DNA from: Patescibacteria group bacterium
Lineage (GTDB): Bacteria; Patescibacteriota; Minisyncoccia; Moranbacterales; DUUL01
Direction: 5' to 3'
NCBI GenBank assembly: GCA_015493225.1
Contig: WGDO01000007.1
Location: forward strand, 1 to 41,486
DNA: 41,486 nucleotides
Below, in pieces: positions 7,604 to 17,195 of this stretch. A program made the translations under genes and the position numbers. The first letter of the stretch is position 1. The number at the start of each line of letters is the position of its first letter. The notes below the pieces were generated by a model. It made no database searches. It saw nothing but the letters and a program-made list of their open reading frames with translations, and was not told the DNA's origin.

Positions 7604-10600
7604 TTAATCTGAGTCACCATCGCCACCTTCAGGATCATCCCACTCACAGCTGTATCCAGTCCAATCCCAGCCCGCTCCTTTTTTCAAACATTCAGCTTCT
7701 TTCTTGGCCGTGTTATTTAAAACACATCTTCCTCCTCGCCAAATATAACCACCTCTATTTAAACAAGCTTGCTGATCTGATATACAAGCACGGGCATTAA
7801 AATCCCAACTAGTACCTCCACCACAGGAGTGCGCTTGTGATTTAATAAATTGTTCTCGAGCGTTATTTATGACTCGCCTCTGACTAGACAAACTGGATAC
7901 ACGAGATTGAAGCTCTAACCGCCTTTTTTGATCAGTAACCCTGTTAAGTTCCTCTTGTAATTTTAAAATTTCTCTATCAATCTCTCTAATTTTATCATTA
8001 AAATTATTTGTAACATAACTCATAACAGTTCCCTTTGCCTTGTGTAATTGCTTAGAAACATCCGTTACACAATCCTGATCATGTCTTCGGTAACAATCAC
8101 TCAACTTATTACTTAGATGGATGTAGTCATTTACCACATTATTTCCCGGTAAATAATCAACAGTATTAGCCTCTAAAACACCTGGCAAAGCTCTAACATT
8201 CATTGCCCGAGTAAACTCATTCTGAACCATTCGCTCTGCTATATCAAATATCCCTTCTAACCCAGCCATTCCAGCAATTTGTCCCAATGGCGTATTCTTT
8301 AATGAATTATTGACAATTCTATCTACCGCTCCTATATCATTATTTGCCAAAGCTTGATTAATACGCCTCATATCGTTAGGAGCAATGTTATTATTTAATA
8401 AATTGGGAGCAACAGCCTCTTCGGTAGTCCGTTGCCATTCTTTTAACATTCTTTCCGACGGTCCACCAGTACCAATTCCAAAAGCACCAGCTATAGCGCC
8501 CAATGCACCACCAATAACTGCCCCTATTGGTCCATAAATTTCCCCTCCAACCGTAGCTCCAGCAGCAGCTACTGTTGCCACACCAACTGTTTCAGCATGA
8601 ACCGTCCCAGTTTGCACCAAATCCATTCCTATAGCCATCAACATCGAAACAAATGGCACTATAGCCGTAGCAGCTTGAGCGGCAGTCTGAGATCCTGCCG
8701 CCTCTAAAATTGCTTCATTAGTAAGTGCTTGATCTATAGAACCAGAAATAGCAATATTATTTACAGCATCAAGACCAACTGTATCTATTAGTGTTTGATT
8801 AATAGCATTTTGAACCGCCTGTGTAGCTAAATATTGACTAACCACAGCATTAGTAATTTCAGTCGTAATAACCCCCTGCCCAACATCTATTGCTGTTCTT
8901 TCCAAGTCTATACTACCATTATTTATTAATTGCCCTATAACACTACTACCAAATGATGACAATCCAGTTGTAACAACCCCCGTTTGACCAATCGGCATAC
9001 TCCCCTCTCCCCAAAGACTGGCATTATTATTTATTACTTCTGTTAAATAGCCTGATGACACATCTGTTGCAAACACCTTCACTGTTTCTCCAATATCCCC
9101 TGTACTAACAAGAGTAGCAGCAGTGTGTTCCATGGCATTACCAATATAACCATTCAAAGAATCATGGACATCCGTACTAATTAAATTATTTTCCGCCAAT
9201 GTATCCCAGGCAGCATTAAGGGCTAATCCTCCAGCACTTTCCACTAAACGATCCGTATCACCCAAAGACACAGCCGAAATAACACCTGTCGCCAAATCTG
9301 CCAATCCACTTTGCAATGATGTTAGATGCTTTTCCCCGTCGTTTCCAGGATCACCAAAAAGTTGTCGGGCCGCTTCCTGCCCAGTACTTTGGATAACATT
9401 TTCAGCCAAAATTCTAGTTCCCTGGTCAGCAGTCAAAGTTCCATTACTTAACATTCCCAAAACTTCTTTTGACCCTCTCGCCAAGCCATTAACTAGACCC
9501 GAATCTAAAAATTGATCCAGATTAAAATTATTAGGCACCTGCGATTGTACTTGTGACTGTGACTGTTGTACATCCACCTGACCAGATTGCACAGCCTCCT
9601 GCCCAGCTGATTGCAAAACCCCACTATCAATCTGCCCGACTGGAAGAACAGAAGAATCATTAGCTAAACCAGAAATCATATCCGAATTAACATCTCCATC
9701 ATCAGCCAATTTTACCTCATCACTAACTTCAGAAAAATAATTTGATGGATTATCAGGAGTAACCTTAGTATATTCTCTTCCATTATTATCTTTAAATTTA
9801 TCACCAATCTCATTAACAACACTAGAATTAATCCATCGTATATTCCCATCCTTATCAGCATAAGCAATACTTTCAATAACCTCATCTTCCGTAACTTTAT
9901 TTACTTTCACAGACTCTTCTTGCTTATCCCTACTGTTGGCAGCATCTGTTCCTACTTTATACTGAGAACCAAACTCCTCCCCCGCCTGCTCATAAGCAGT
10001 TTTTTCCTTTTTTCCAAATAATAACTTAAAAGGGTTTATTCTTGACCAAAAACTTTTTTCTTCTCTTTCGCTAACTTTAAGTGGTTTAATATTAATTTTA
10101 CTTGACTTATTAACATTACCGCCCCCTGACGCATCACCTCCTTCTATCGCTATTCTTTGATTTCTTTCTCCTGGTTTTATATTCACCAATGAAGCATCTG
10201 TGCCTGAAATAACAGTACTATCCTTATTAATCACAGACTCATTCCTTGGTGTAGTCACATTATCATTTTTATAATCTACTTCTGTGCTTCCACCATCTCC
10301 ATGATCAGAATCTTCATACCCAGTTAAAGTCCCTCTACTATCACTTTTTAAAGCCACCCTGTTATTGTCCTTTTCTGCAAGATCTTCTCCACTATCACAA
10401 AACCAAGTTCCAAAAAAGCACTTTTTATACTCTCCCGTCTTCTTATCCTTTTCATAGCCTTCATCTGGCAATAAATATTGTTTTGAAGTAAACTTTTTTT
10501 CAGAAGTTACAACACTATCATTTTCTCTGCTTGCAACTTTGTCTTTATTCTCACCATTTTTCTCAATTTTAATATCATTTCCTTTATTTATACCCGACTT

Positions 10601-13600
10601 TACTCCCTGATTAACTTGAACAATCGTATCTACTGGGTTTTTTTTACTATCAGCCAATTCAACAGGAGCTCTTTTTAAATTTGTATCCTTGTATGCTCTA
10701 CCCGTATCCGGATTAATCCAGGCTGGTGCCTTTTCAGTTGATATATCATTATTATTCTTAGCTAATTCTGTACCACTTTTACAGCCACTAAAAAAGCTAA
10801 ATATACTTCCCAAGGTACCACATTGTTCATAAGTCTTTTTTCCATTTGTATCTTGAGAAACGGAATAACTCTTTTTTTTGTCTAAATATATTCTTCCTTT
10901 TGGATAATCCTCATTACTAAATGGCAAGACATCTTCCGGTCTTCCTGGTATGTATGTATCATAAGATTTTTGTCCTGCATCAATATTTTCATTGACAACT
11001 TTTTGTGCCTTCGTCGCTGCTTGGTTTATGCCCTCGGCTGCAGAATTTAAAGTTTTCACTAATTGTTGTCCTGCATTACCTACTTGCTTACTTAAATTAT
11101 CTAATGTTTGAGCCCTCTCTTTAGGTGGCATTTGTGATAATCCATAAGCTCCCACAGCAAATAAGGTTGGCGCCCCAATACCAGCAGCTACGGCAGTAAT
11201 CCCAACTGTCTTAATGAGTGCGTTTATTTCATTTTCTGACATACTTCCAACTTTATCTGCCATATTTTTCATTTGAATAATTTCACCTGTTTTATTAAAC
11301 ACACCCAACACTTCATTATTATTACCAACAACAACTTTTATTATTTGCTGTGACCCATTATTAGCTCTTACTTTTACCTCTTTGACAGCATAATCACCAA
11401 CTTTTTTAGAAAAATTTTTGTCAATTCTTTTGTTATTTTGTAAAATATTACTAACCGGCTTAATTACCGAATCTCCTATACCAGATAATATTTGAGCTAT
11501 ACTACTTTCATTTTTTTCAGTTCTAAAAAAAGAATATTTTGTGTTACCCTGAGCAAATTTTTCTCCTCCTTTAGAATAAATAACTTCTCCATTTCTTTTA
11601 ACATAAGCAATTGGCTGTTTATCATTACCATAAATAAGAACATTCCCAGATGGACTTTTTTCTTGTTTTTTCCCTCTAAATTGAGAAGATTGCAATACTT
11701 CCTCTTGAGTTTTAAAAGACTTTCCATCATCAGTTAACATCCGAGAGCTAACAACCTTACCACCATTATCATTAACCTGAGCAGCCCGCTGTAATAAACT
11801 CCTAATTGGTTCATATTCTTTTTTATCATCAGGAGCCGAATAAGTTACTATGGGGTAAGCAGACTTAACTTGTTCATATTTTGATGAACCAAACATGTGC
11901 AATATATTATCTCCAAATAATCTTGAAGTTAACTTAATTGCCACACCAGGTCCTCCCGTAAATATCCCAGCGGTAGTTACCTTATTCATAATTCTAGATC
12001 CCTTTGTTGGAATTTTAGTTAATGGTTGAGACAATATGGCAACATTTTTTGAATTACGCCCTATTAAATAATTCCCTCGTTGCTCCCAGTGCGTTACTTC
12101 GTTATCTTTATGTTTAACAGAGGAAACAACTTCTTTTCTACCACTTGGAAGCACGCTAGGTAATTTATACTTCCCCAATTCAATTGCTTTTGTAAACAGC
12201 CTATCCACTTTCTCTGGATCTTTACTTCTTAGAATTGGACTCCTGAGCATATATCCAGTTTTATCTTCTTGCAAAAGAACAGCCTCTGGCATACCACTCT
12301 TTGTAACAATTACTGCACCACTGGGCATCTTTGTATATTTAACAGAACCATCATTTTTTAACGGGTAATTCTCTTTTAACCATCTTTTCTGTTCACTAAA
12401 TTTAGTATTTTTATTACTCTTTACATCTTGACTAGATGATTTATCAACGGCAACCACTTGCGGTGGATTAGTCCTCCTGTCTTTTGATTCTACATACCCA
12501 TATTTCCTTTTTGCTCTTTCCAACATCTTCCCATCAAAAGGAAGATATTCACTATCTCTCTCAAACAATTTCCGTCCATTAGCCATCGCTACCGGTTGAC
12601 CATTATTCTTATCTTCAACTATTAGTGCATTATTTCTACTCTTAGGAAGTCTTACATAGTTAAATTTATCTATAGGATATTTATCTTTTAATAAATCACG
12701 ATTTTTACTACTTATATCCCTAATATCCTCCTCTGTGCTATACACAGTAAGATCTTTACCAGCCCTTAAGGTTTTATCAGCAAGAGTGCTATCAACATCA
12801 ATTATTATCGGATCATCTACAAACGACACCTTATTTCCGTCTGCCCCAGTCACAAAAGAATTATCTTTATCAATTTGTTCCTGAATACCAGCAATTTCAT
12901 CTCCATACCCACTTTTCATATCATCCTTTCCATATTTCGTCACTGCTTTATTGTAGGCAGTGTCATTATTTTTATCTCCCCCAAACCCCGCAATCATTTC
13001 CCCATCAGTTCCAAAATAATCCTTCGCTTTTTGCTCTGTAATTTGTTTATTTTTATTCCCCCCAAACCAACTCTTAAATTTCTCCCAACCGCTGGACAAC
13101 CAAGCTTTTTTCTCTTTTTTGGAGGTATTAAAAGCACTACCTCCCAATCCTGTTGGGCGAAAATTTCCATTTTCATCATAACCATCACTAGGGGAAGCAA
13201 TAATTGGTACTTGATTTCCATTGTCACTATTTTCCCCAACTAAGCCACTGTTTAATAGTCCCTGTAAACGTTCTCTTTCTTGTATTAATCTGCGCTTAGT
13301 TTCTCGAGAGTCATTACCATTTGAATCTACCCTAATTCCATGTATGTTATTTATTTGCCGATTTATTTCATTAAGTCTTTGCTGGATTTGTATTCTAGAA
13401 GCACCTCTAATAGTACCTGTTGTTGGCATCTTACTCAAATCGTTATATTCGGCAGACCCTTCTATGCTATTTATTAAATCAGCTTCATGTGGATTTTTCT
13501 CGAAAGCTACTTCTTGTTGATTATTGCTAAGTTGATTATTACCTTTATTTGTAGAATCATCCAAGCCAACAATCTCATCACCATAACCATCTTTCATATC

Positions 13601-15739
13601 TGGTTGTATATACTTTTTTGCTAGATCATTATAAGCGGTGTCATTGGTTTCATTTTTCCCATTTTCATCCCCGGCCGTATAAAAACTATCCAAGGCATTA
13701 ACCCTTTCATCACTCTTTTTCTCACCATCGAACCAACTAAATGGATTTAATTTTGATAGCCAACCCTTCTTTTCCTCAACAGCCCTAAGCTTGGCGGATT
13801 GTTGGGAAGTGTTGGTTGGATCTGATTGGATTTCTTGTCTGGTATTATCAGAATATTTCTTCCAAACTTCCGGAGCAGTACCTTTAAATAATCCGGTTTT
13901 TGAATCTGTTACATTTCCATATTGATCTATAACCAAATTAGTATTATCCCCTTCTCCGGCGACACTTTCCTTTGGGCTAAATACTTTTCCGATTAAACCA
14001 TTGAGCCAACCTTCTTTCTTTTTGGCTAATTGAACCTTGTCTCCGGTAATCGGATCAATAACATCTCCATCGGTTTTCGGATTATATGGTCTGGTCTCCG
14101 CATAAAGTTCTTTTTGGTTTCCGGTGGCGTATTGTTTGGTGTCGGCGATTTCATTAAGCAATTTCGCTGCATCTCGTGGAGTTTTAATAATATTTATAAC
14201 TTGAGTAGTGTTACCATTTAAAGATCCTGGAGATTTTTTTTCTATTTCTATTAATTTTTCAACATCATCTTTAGTTATTTTATCTCCATATTCCTTATGC
14301 AAATATTTCATTAAATCATGCCTAAGATACCATAATCTAGTACGCACCTCTCCTAAATCAGTAATATAATCATAGCCAGCTTTTTTATAAGCTTCTGACG
14401 CAACTTTTTTCCACTCATCCTCACTTTTTAATGAATTTTTTATTAAAATTTTTGTCTTTTCTGGAAAGTCCCATCCCCTATTTCCATTCATATCAATAAT
14501 ATGCCCTGCTTCATGTGGAAGCTCATAACCAAGTTCGCCACATTCGGAAGATTCACAATCTTTATCTGTTTTATTTAAAATATCATCTTTATTAAGATAA
14601 ATATCATGTCCACCTACAGTTACCGCCCCCGTTGTTACCCCATTTATATCATTTTGCAATTCTCTACTATCATAACCCACAACTGATATCCTAGCATTAT
14701 CAAGCCTATCTAATCGCCTTTGTCTTGCTGCCTTTGCTTTTTCCTCATCATTATCATACTGAATAAGTAAACGCTTAAAATAAGCTGGGGAAGTTATTTC
14801 GTCACGCATGTTATTTACAATATTTAGAATTCGTTTTTTTAAATCACCACCAGCCACAATATTAATACCTTTATTTTTATTATCAACTATAACTACATTA
14901 GTATCATGTTCATAAGCTTTAGCTGATTGGCAACCCGACTTAAAAATATCTAAAAATCTATTACATTCTTCATAATAATAGTCAGGGTCCTCGATAACAT
15001 GACTATCCTCATCAGAGTTATCATTTAGATCATCTTTACTTTTTTTACGTATGTACTTTTTTCCAACGTCTAAAAAAATATTATCATCTATAGATATAAC
15101 TTGCTTAGTTTCAAATGGGAATATGAGATTATCTCCATAATCATCATCTTCCAAGTCAGAATCACTCTCATCTTCTCCAAACCCTGCTAAAATGTCCGTT
15201 TTTAGTTGCTTGTTGAATAATCCCACAAAGTCTGCCCAAAGCTTTTTGAAAAATCCGATTTTCTTTTTGGGTTGTTTATTGCTTAAATCAATATATTTAT
15301 CAATACCATCGACGCTATCATCATCTTTGCTTTTAATTTCCAGATCTTTATCATCATTATTTTTAGTCGCCTTCAAATCATCACTTAAAGCATCCACGGT
15401 TTTGTCTCCTAAAACCTCTCGAGCCACCAGTTCGGTTTTTAGGTCTGAAAATCCATTGGCAGTTTGCTGATTTTCTGTTTTTTCTTTTTTCCAAAATTCC
15501 CACCAATGACTTTTGGGCTGACTTTCTTGCATAATCTCATCAACTGTAATTGCATCGGCGGTTTCGATAACCTTAGCTTGAGCTACGGCCGGTTCTCCCA
15601 GAAAGTTAAGCTGTCCTTCACTCAATCCCCAAACCAAAAAACTGCCATTACTGGTGGCAAACATTAAAAGGGATAAAATCCCAGCTATAATTTTAGAAAC
15701 TTTTCTGTTTTTTATTTTTTTAGTTTGATTTTTCAACAT
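7604..15739 (-). CDS. Giant exported multidomain protein with zinc-metallopeptidase motif
   Basis: A 2711-aa protein encoded by 20% of the window. The N-terminus is basic, followed by a signal-like helix (IIAGILSLLMFATSNGSFLV), so it is probably exported. A canonical zincin motif HEAGHIID starts near residue 409, with acidic candidates for the third ligand in LGEVRTRLWY about 50 residues later. A repeated unit, NDTAYN..A.KY...DMK.GYGDEI.G, occurs near 697 and 923. Trp-rich basic amphipathic words recur (WWEFWKKEK, WLSKLNPFSWFDG, WEKFKSWFGG, FWSRINPFKLLFGKK). A long Gln/Val-rich stretch is near 2050-2100. Near 2380-2425 a glycine-zipper segment (GPIGAVIGGALGAIAGAFG) could insert into membranes. 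The last 90 residues hold three GG/GxxW...C Cys modules and an acidic tail. No family is recognised as a whole; a surface-attached or polymorphic-toxin-like effector is plausible. Confidence 0.8.
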   Translation of the reverse strand: MLKNQTKKIKNRKVSKIIAGILSLLMFATSNGSFLVWGLSEGQLNFLGEPAVAQAKVIETADAITVDEIMQESQPKSHWWEFWKKEKTENQQTANGFSDLKTELVAREVLGDKTVDALSDDLKATKNNDDKDLEIKSKDDDSVDGIDKYIDLSNKQPKKKIGFFKKLWADFVGLFNKQLKTDILAGFGEDESDSDLEDDDYGDNLIFPFETKQVISIDDNIFLDVGKKYIRKKSKDDLNDNSDEDSHVIEDPDYYYEECNRFLDIFKSGCQSAKAYEHDTNVVIVDNKNKGINIVAGGDLKKRILNIVNNMRDEITSPAYFKRLLIQYDNDEEKAKAARQRRLDRLDNARISVVGYDSRELQNDINGVTTGAVTVGGHDIYLNKDDILNKTDKDCESSECGELGYELPHEAGHIIDMNGNRGWDFPEKTKILIKNSLKSEDEWKKVASEAYKKAGYDYITDLGEVRTRLWYLRHDLMKYLHKEYGDKITKDDVEKLIEIEKKSPGSLNGNTTQVINIIKTPRDAAKLLNEIADTKQYATGNQKELYAETRPYNPKTDGDVIDPITGDKVQLAKKKEGWLNGLIGKVFSPKESVAGEGDNTNLVIDQYGNVTDSKTGLFKGTAPEVWKKYSDNTRQEIQSDPTNTSQQSAKLRAVEEKKGWLSKLNPFSWFDGEKKSDERVNALDSFYTAGDENGKNETNDTAYNDLAKKYIQPDMKDGYGDEIVGLDDSTNKGNNQLSNNQQEVAFEKNPHEADLINSIEGSAEYNDLSKMPTTGTIRGASRIQIQQRLNEINRQINNIHGIRVDSNGNDSRETKRRLIQERERLQGLLNSGLVGENSDNGNQVPIIASPSDGYDENGNFRPTGLGGSAFNTSKKEKKAWLSSGWEKFKSWFGGNKNKQITEQKAKDYFGTDGEMIAGFGGDKNNDTAYNKAVTKYGKDDMKSGYGDEIAGIQEQIDKDNSFVTGADGNKVSFVDDPIIIDVDSTLADKTLRAGKDLTVYSTEEDIRDISSKNRDLLKDKYPIDKFNYVRLPKSRNNALIVEDKNNGQPVAMANGRKLFERDSEYLPFDGKMLERAKRKYGYVESKDRRTNPPQVVAVDKSSSQDVKSNKNTKFSEQKRWLKENYPLKNDGSVKYTKMPSGAVIVTKSGMPEAVLLQEDKTGYMLRSPILRSKDPEKVDRLFTKAIELGKYKLPSVLPSGRKEVVSSVKHKDNEVTHWEQRGNYLIGRNSKNVAILSQPLTKIPTKGSRIMNKVTTAGIFTGGPGVAIKLTSRLFGDNILHMFGSSKYEQVKSAYPIVTYSAPDDKKEYEPIRSLLQRAAQVNDNGGKVVSSRMLTDDGKSFKTQEEVLQSSQFRGKKQEKSPSGNVLIYGNDKQPIAYVKRNGEVIYSKGGEKFAQGNTKYSFFRTEKNESSIAQILSGIGDSVIKPVSNILQNNKRIDKNFSKKVGDYAVKEVKVRANNGSQQIIKVVVGNNNEVLGVFNKTGEIIQMKNMADKVGSMSENEINALIKTVGITAVAAGIGAPTLFAVGAYGLSQMPPKERAQTLDNLSKQVGNAGQQLVKTLNSAAEGINQAATKAQKVVNENIDAGQKSYDTYIPGRPEDVLPFSNEDYPKGRIYLDKKKSYSVSQDTNGKKTYEQCGTLGSIFSFFSGCKSGTELAKNNNDISTEKAPAWINPDTGRAYKDTNLKRAPVELADSKKNPVDTIVQVNQGVKSGINKGNDIKIEKNGENKDKVASRENDSVVTSEKKFTSKQYLLPDEGYEKDKKTGEYKKCFFGTWFCDSGEDLAEKDNNRVALKSDSRGTLTGYEDSDHGDGGSTEVDYKNDNVTTPRNESVINKDSTVISGTDASLVNIKPGERNQRIAIEGGDASGGGNVNKSSKINIKPLKVSEREEKSFWSRINPFKLLFGKKEKTAYEQAGEEFGSQYKVGTDAANSRDKQEESVKVNKVTEDEVIESIAYADKDGNIRWINSSVVNEIGDKFKDNNGREYTKVTPDNPSNYFSEVSDEVKLADDGDVNSDMISGLANDSSVLPVGQIDSGVLQSAGQEAVQSGQVDVQQSQSQVQSQVPNNFNLDQFLDSGLVNGLARGSKEVLGMLSNGTLTADQGTRILAENVIQSTGQEAARQLFGDPGNDGEKHLTSLQSGLADLATGVISAVSLGDTDRLVESAGGLALNAAWDTLAENNLISTDVHDSLNGYIGNAMEHTAATLVSTGDIGETVKVFATDVSSGYLTEVINNNASLWGEGSMPIGQTGVVTTGLSSFGSSVIGQLINNGSIDLERTAIDVGQGVITTEITNAVVSQYLATQAVQNAINQTLIDTVGLDAVNNIAISGSIDQALTNEAILEAAGSQTAAQAATAIVPFVSMLMAIGMDLVQTGTVHAETVGVATVAAAGATVGGEIYGPIGAVIGGALGAIAGAFGIGTGGPSERMLKEWQRTTEEAVAPNLLNNNIAPNDMRRINQALANNDIGAVDRIVNNSLKNTPLGQIAGMAGLEGIFDIAERMVQNEFTRAMNVRALPGVLEANTVDYLPGNNVVNDYIHLSNKLSDCYRRHDQDCVTDVSKQLHKAKGTVMSYVTNNFNDKIREIDREILKLQEELNRVTDQKRRLELQSRVSSLSSQRRVINNAREQFIKSQAHSCGGGTSWDFNARACISDQQACLNRGGYIWRGGRCVLNNTAKKEAECLKKGAGWDWTGYSCEWDDPEGGDGDSD

Positions 15740-15772
15740 TATTTACAATATAGTTACACCCCAATTATTTTT

Positions 15773-15781
15773 ATTATATCA
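15773..15781 (-). promoter_or_regulatory. Extended -10 promoter for the giant protein gene
   Basis: On the minus strand the sequence reads TGATATAAT (TGn plus a perfect -10 hexamer), about 35 nt upstream of the ATG at 15739. No good -35 is visible, which is acceptable for an extended -10 promoter. Confidence 0.4.
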
Positions 15782-15860
15782 TATTTTATTTATAGCGCAT
15801 AGTTTCTATAAACAACACCTTGAGTTAAATCAGCAATACAAAACAAATGCCGTGGCTGGG

Positions 15861-16826
15861 CTAGTAGCTCTCTTGCGCACACGGCGCCATATTACAAGCC
15901 TCCGGAATCTTTACTTTCAAACAATTACTCGTCTGTACATATCTAATTCGCTTTCCACCACCACAGGACTTACTACACGGCCCTTCTTCCTGTGTTTTAG
16001 GACAATCTTTTTCTAATTTAATATTTCCACTTTCATCTAAATCGAGACTTCCATCTTCATTCAGCTTAGCATGAAATCCCTTAGCCGGATAAAATTCACA
16101 AACGCCCATACCACATTCACTTTTTGAAGCCACCATACTACTAGAATGCATATTACTAGGACTGAAAAACATATCTGCACCATCACAAGCTTGAAGCTTG
16201 TTTTCATTTCCAACATAAACACCTGTGCAACACATTTTTTTACCAATTACAAAAATTTTTTCTGGAGCACTTGAATTCGCACATCCTGCCGGTCTCCGTC
16301 CCCAGGTATAAGCAAAATTACACACCTCTTCCGCAGAAGGCTTCCAGGCTTGCATATCAGTACATTTTTTCAACCCAGTAATTTTTCTATTCAAAGTATT
16401 AATTTTATTTGTCAAATCACCAATTAAACTTGTCTGTAAAGTCGGACCAAAATTACCCTGGGTGGCCAATTCCAAAAAAGTATCTTTAGTAAAAAACATC
16501 CCCATCGCTCCCAAAATAATTACCACAATAATTGTCTGTTTAAAATATTTATTTAACAAAGCCCAGACATAACAAAAAGCATATTTTCCTTTGTACTTCT
16601 TATAACGCAAACAACGAGACTGCTCCCGTCGTATCACCTGATTATATTTTCGCCATTTTTTTACTAAAAACCCAAACAAAAAAACAGACCTCTTTTTGGA
16701 TCTTTTTTTTATCACCCGACGACGCTTTAATCCCGAACGAACTGTCCGCCTTTTAACAATAGTAGAACTTTTTTTAACAACTCTTTTTTTAATAGCTTTC
16801 TTTTTTATTTTCTTTTTATTAACCAT
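15861..16826 (-). CDS. Basic-tailed single-pass membrane protein with thrombospondin-1-like C-terminal module
   Basis: A 321-aa protein. Residues 1-95 are extremely Lys/Arg-rich and should be cytoplasmic. A TM helix follows (YFKQTIIVVIILGAMGMFF), then a short helical region and a Cys-rich exported part. One section contains CNFAYTWGRRPAGCANSS and KKMCCTGVYVG. The C-terminus reads GPCSKSCGGGKRIRYVQ followed by paired cysteines and APC, the pattern of a thrombospondin type 1 repeat (CS..CG.G.R.R..C...C...C), which usually mediates adhesion in extracellular proteins. The gene precedes the giant protein gene in the same orientation with a 121-bp gap. A role in surface adhesion or in anchoring the giant protein is inference. 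Confidence 0.65.
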   Translation of the reverse strand: MVNKKKIKKKAIKKRVVKKSSTIVKRRTVRSGLKRRRVIKKRSKKRSVFLFGFLVKKWRKYNQVIRREQSRCLRYKKYKGKYAFCYVWALLNKYFKQTIIVVIILGAMGMFFTKDTFLELATQGNFGPTLQTSLIGDLTNKINTLNRKITGLKKCTDMQAWKPSAEEVCNFAYTWGRRPAGCANSSAPEKIFVIGKKMCCTGVYVGNENKLQACDGADMFFSPSNMHSSSMVASKSECGMGVCEFYPAKGFHAKLNEDGSLDLDESGNIKLEKDCPKTQEEGPCSKSCGGGKRIRYVQTSNCLKVKIPEACNMAPCAQESY

Positions 16827-16849
16827 TTTGAATTTATAAAAAACTTTGT

Positions 16850-17011
16850 TAGACCTCTTGCAAAACCATTCGCTTAATAAAAAAGCTTAGATTTTCTGTT
16901 AATTTTTCTACATAAATTTTTTTCTTATGCCTTAGCATAGGACAAAAATTTTAAAGGAAAATTAGCAGAAAAGATTGGTTTTTTATAGTGAAGGATTTTG
17001 CAAGAGGTCTA
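16850..17011. mobile_element. 162-bp palindromic MITE-like element (copy 1)
   Basis: The element begins tagacctcttgcaaaa and ends in the exact inverse ttttgcaagaggtcta. The two halves remain complementary almost to the centre (tatgc-ctta-gcata). It has no coding capacity. The TA at both ends could be a duplicated TA target, as used by IS630/Tc1-type transposases. A second element of exactly the same length and terminal design lies at 38141-38302. I call it a non-autonomous transposon-like element; no transposase is in the window. Confidence 0.6.
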
Positions 17012-17064
17012 TTAAAATCTTAATATTTTTATTATAGCACACGATTTTTCCAGACGCTAGACTT

Positions 17065-17184
17065 CTAGTTCCCCTCCTTTGTAAAGGAGGGGTTAGGGGT
17101 GGATTTAGATTTAAATTTTAAAATTCACAATTTTTTAAATCCCCCCTTAGTCCCCCCTTTTTCAAAGAGGAGAAAGCTAAGGAG
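17065..17184. repeat. Two oppositely oriented copies of the C/G-rich palindromic repeat
   Basis: 17065-17107 is a full copy (ctagttcccctcctttgtaaagg...ggttaggggtggattta). 17136-17184 is an inverted degenerate copy (aatccccccttagtccccccttt...gctaagga). Together with the 162-bp element they fill the 369-bp gap between the surface protein and lytic transglycosylase genes. Confidence 0.65.
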
Positions 17185-17195
17185 TAACTCCTTCC

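Noticed and set aside
11492-15667. Several plus-strand ORFs of 60-122 aa inside the giant gene
   Set aside because: They are antisense shadows of a long intact frame, with low-complexity Phe/Ser/Ile composition.
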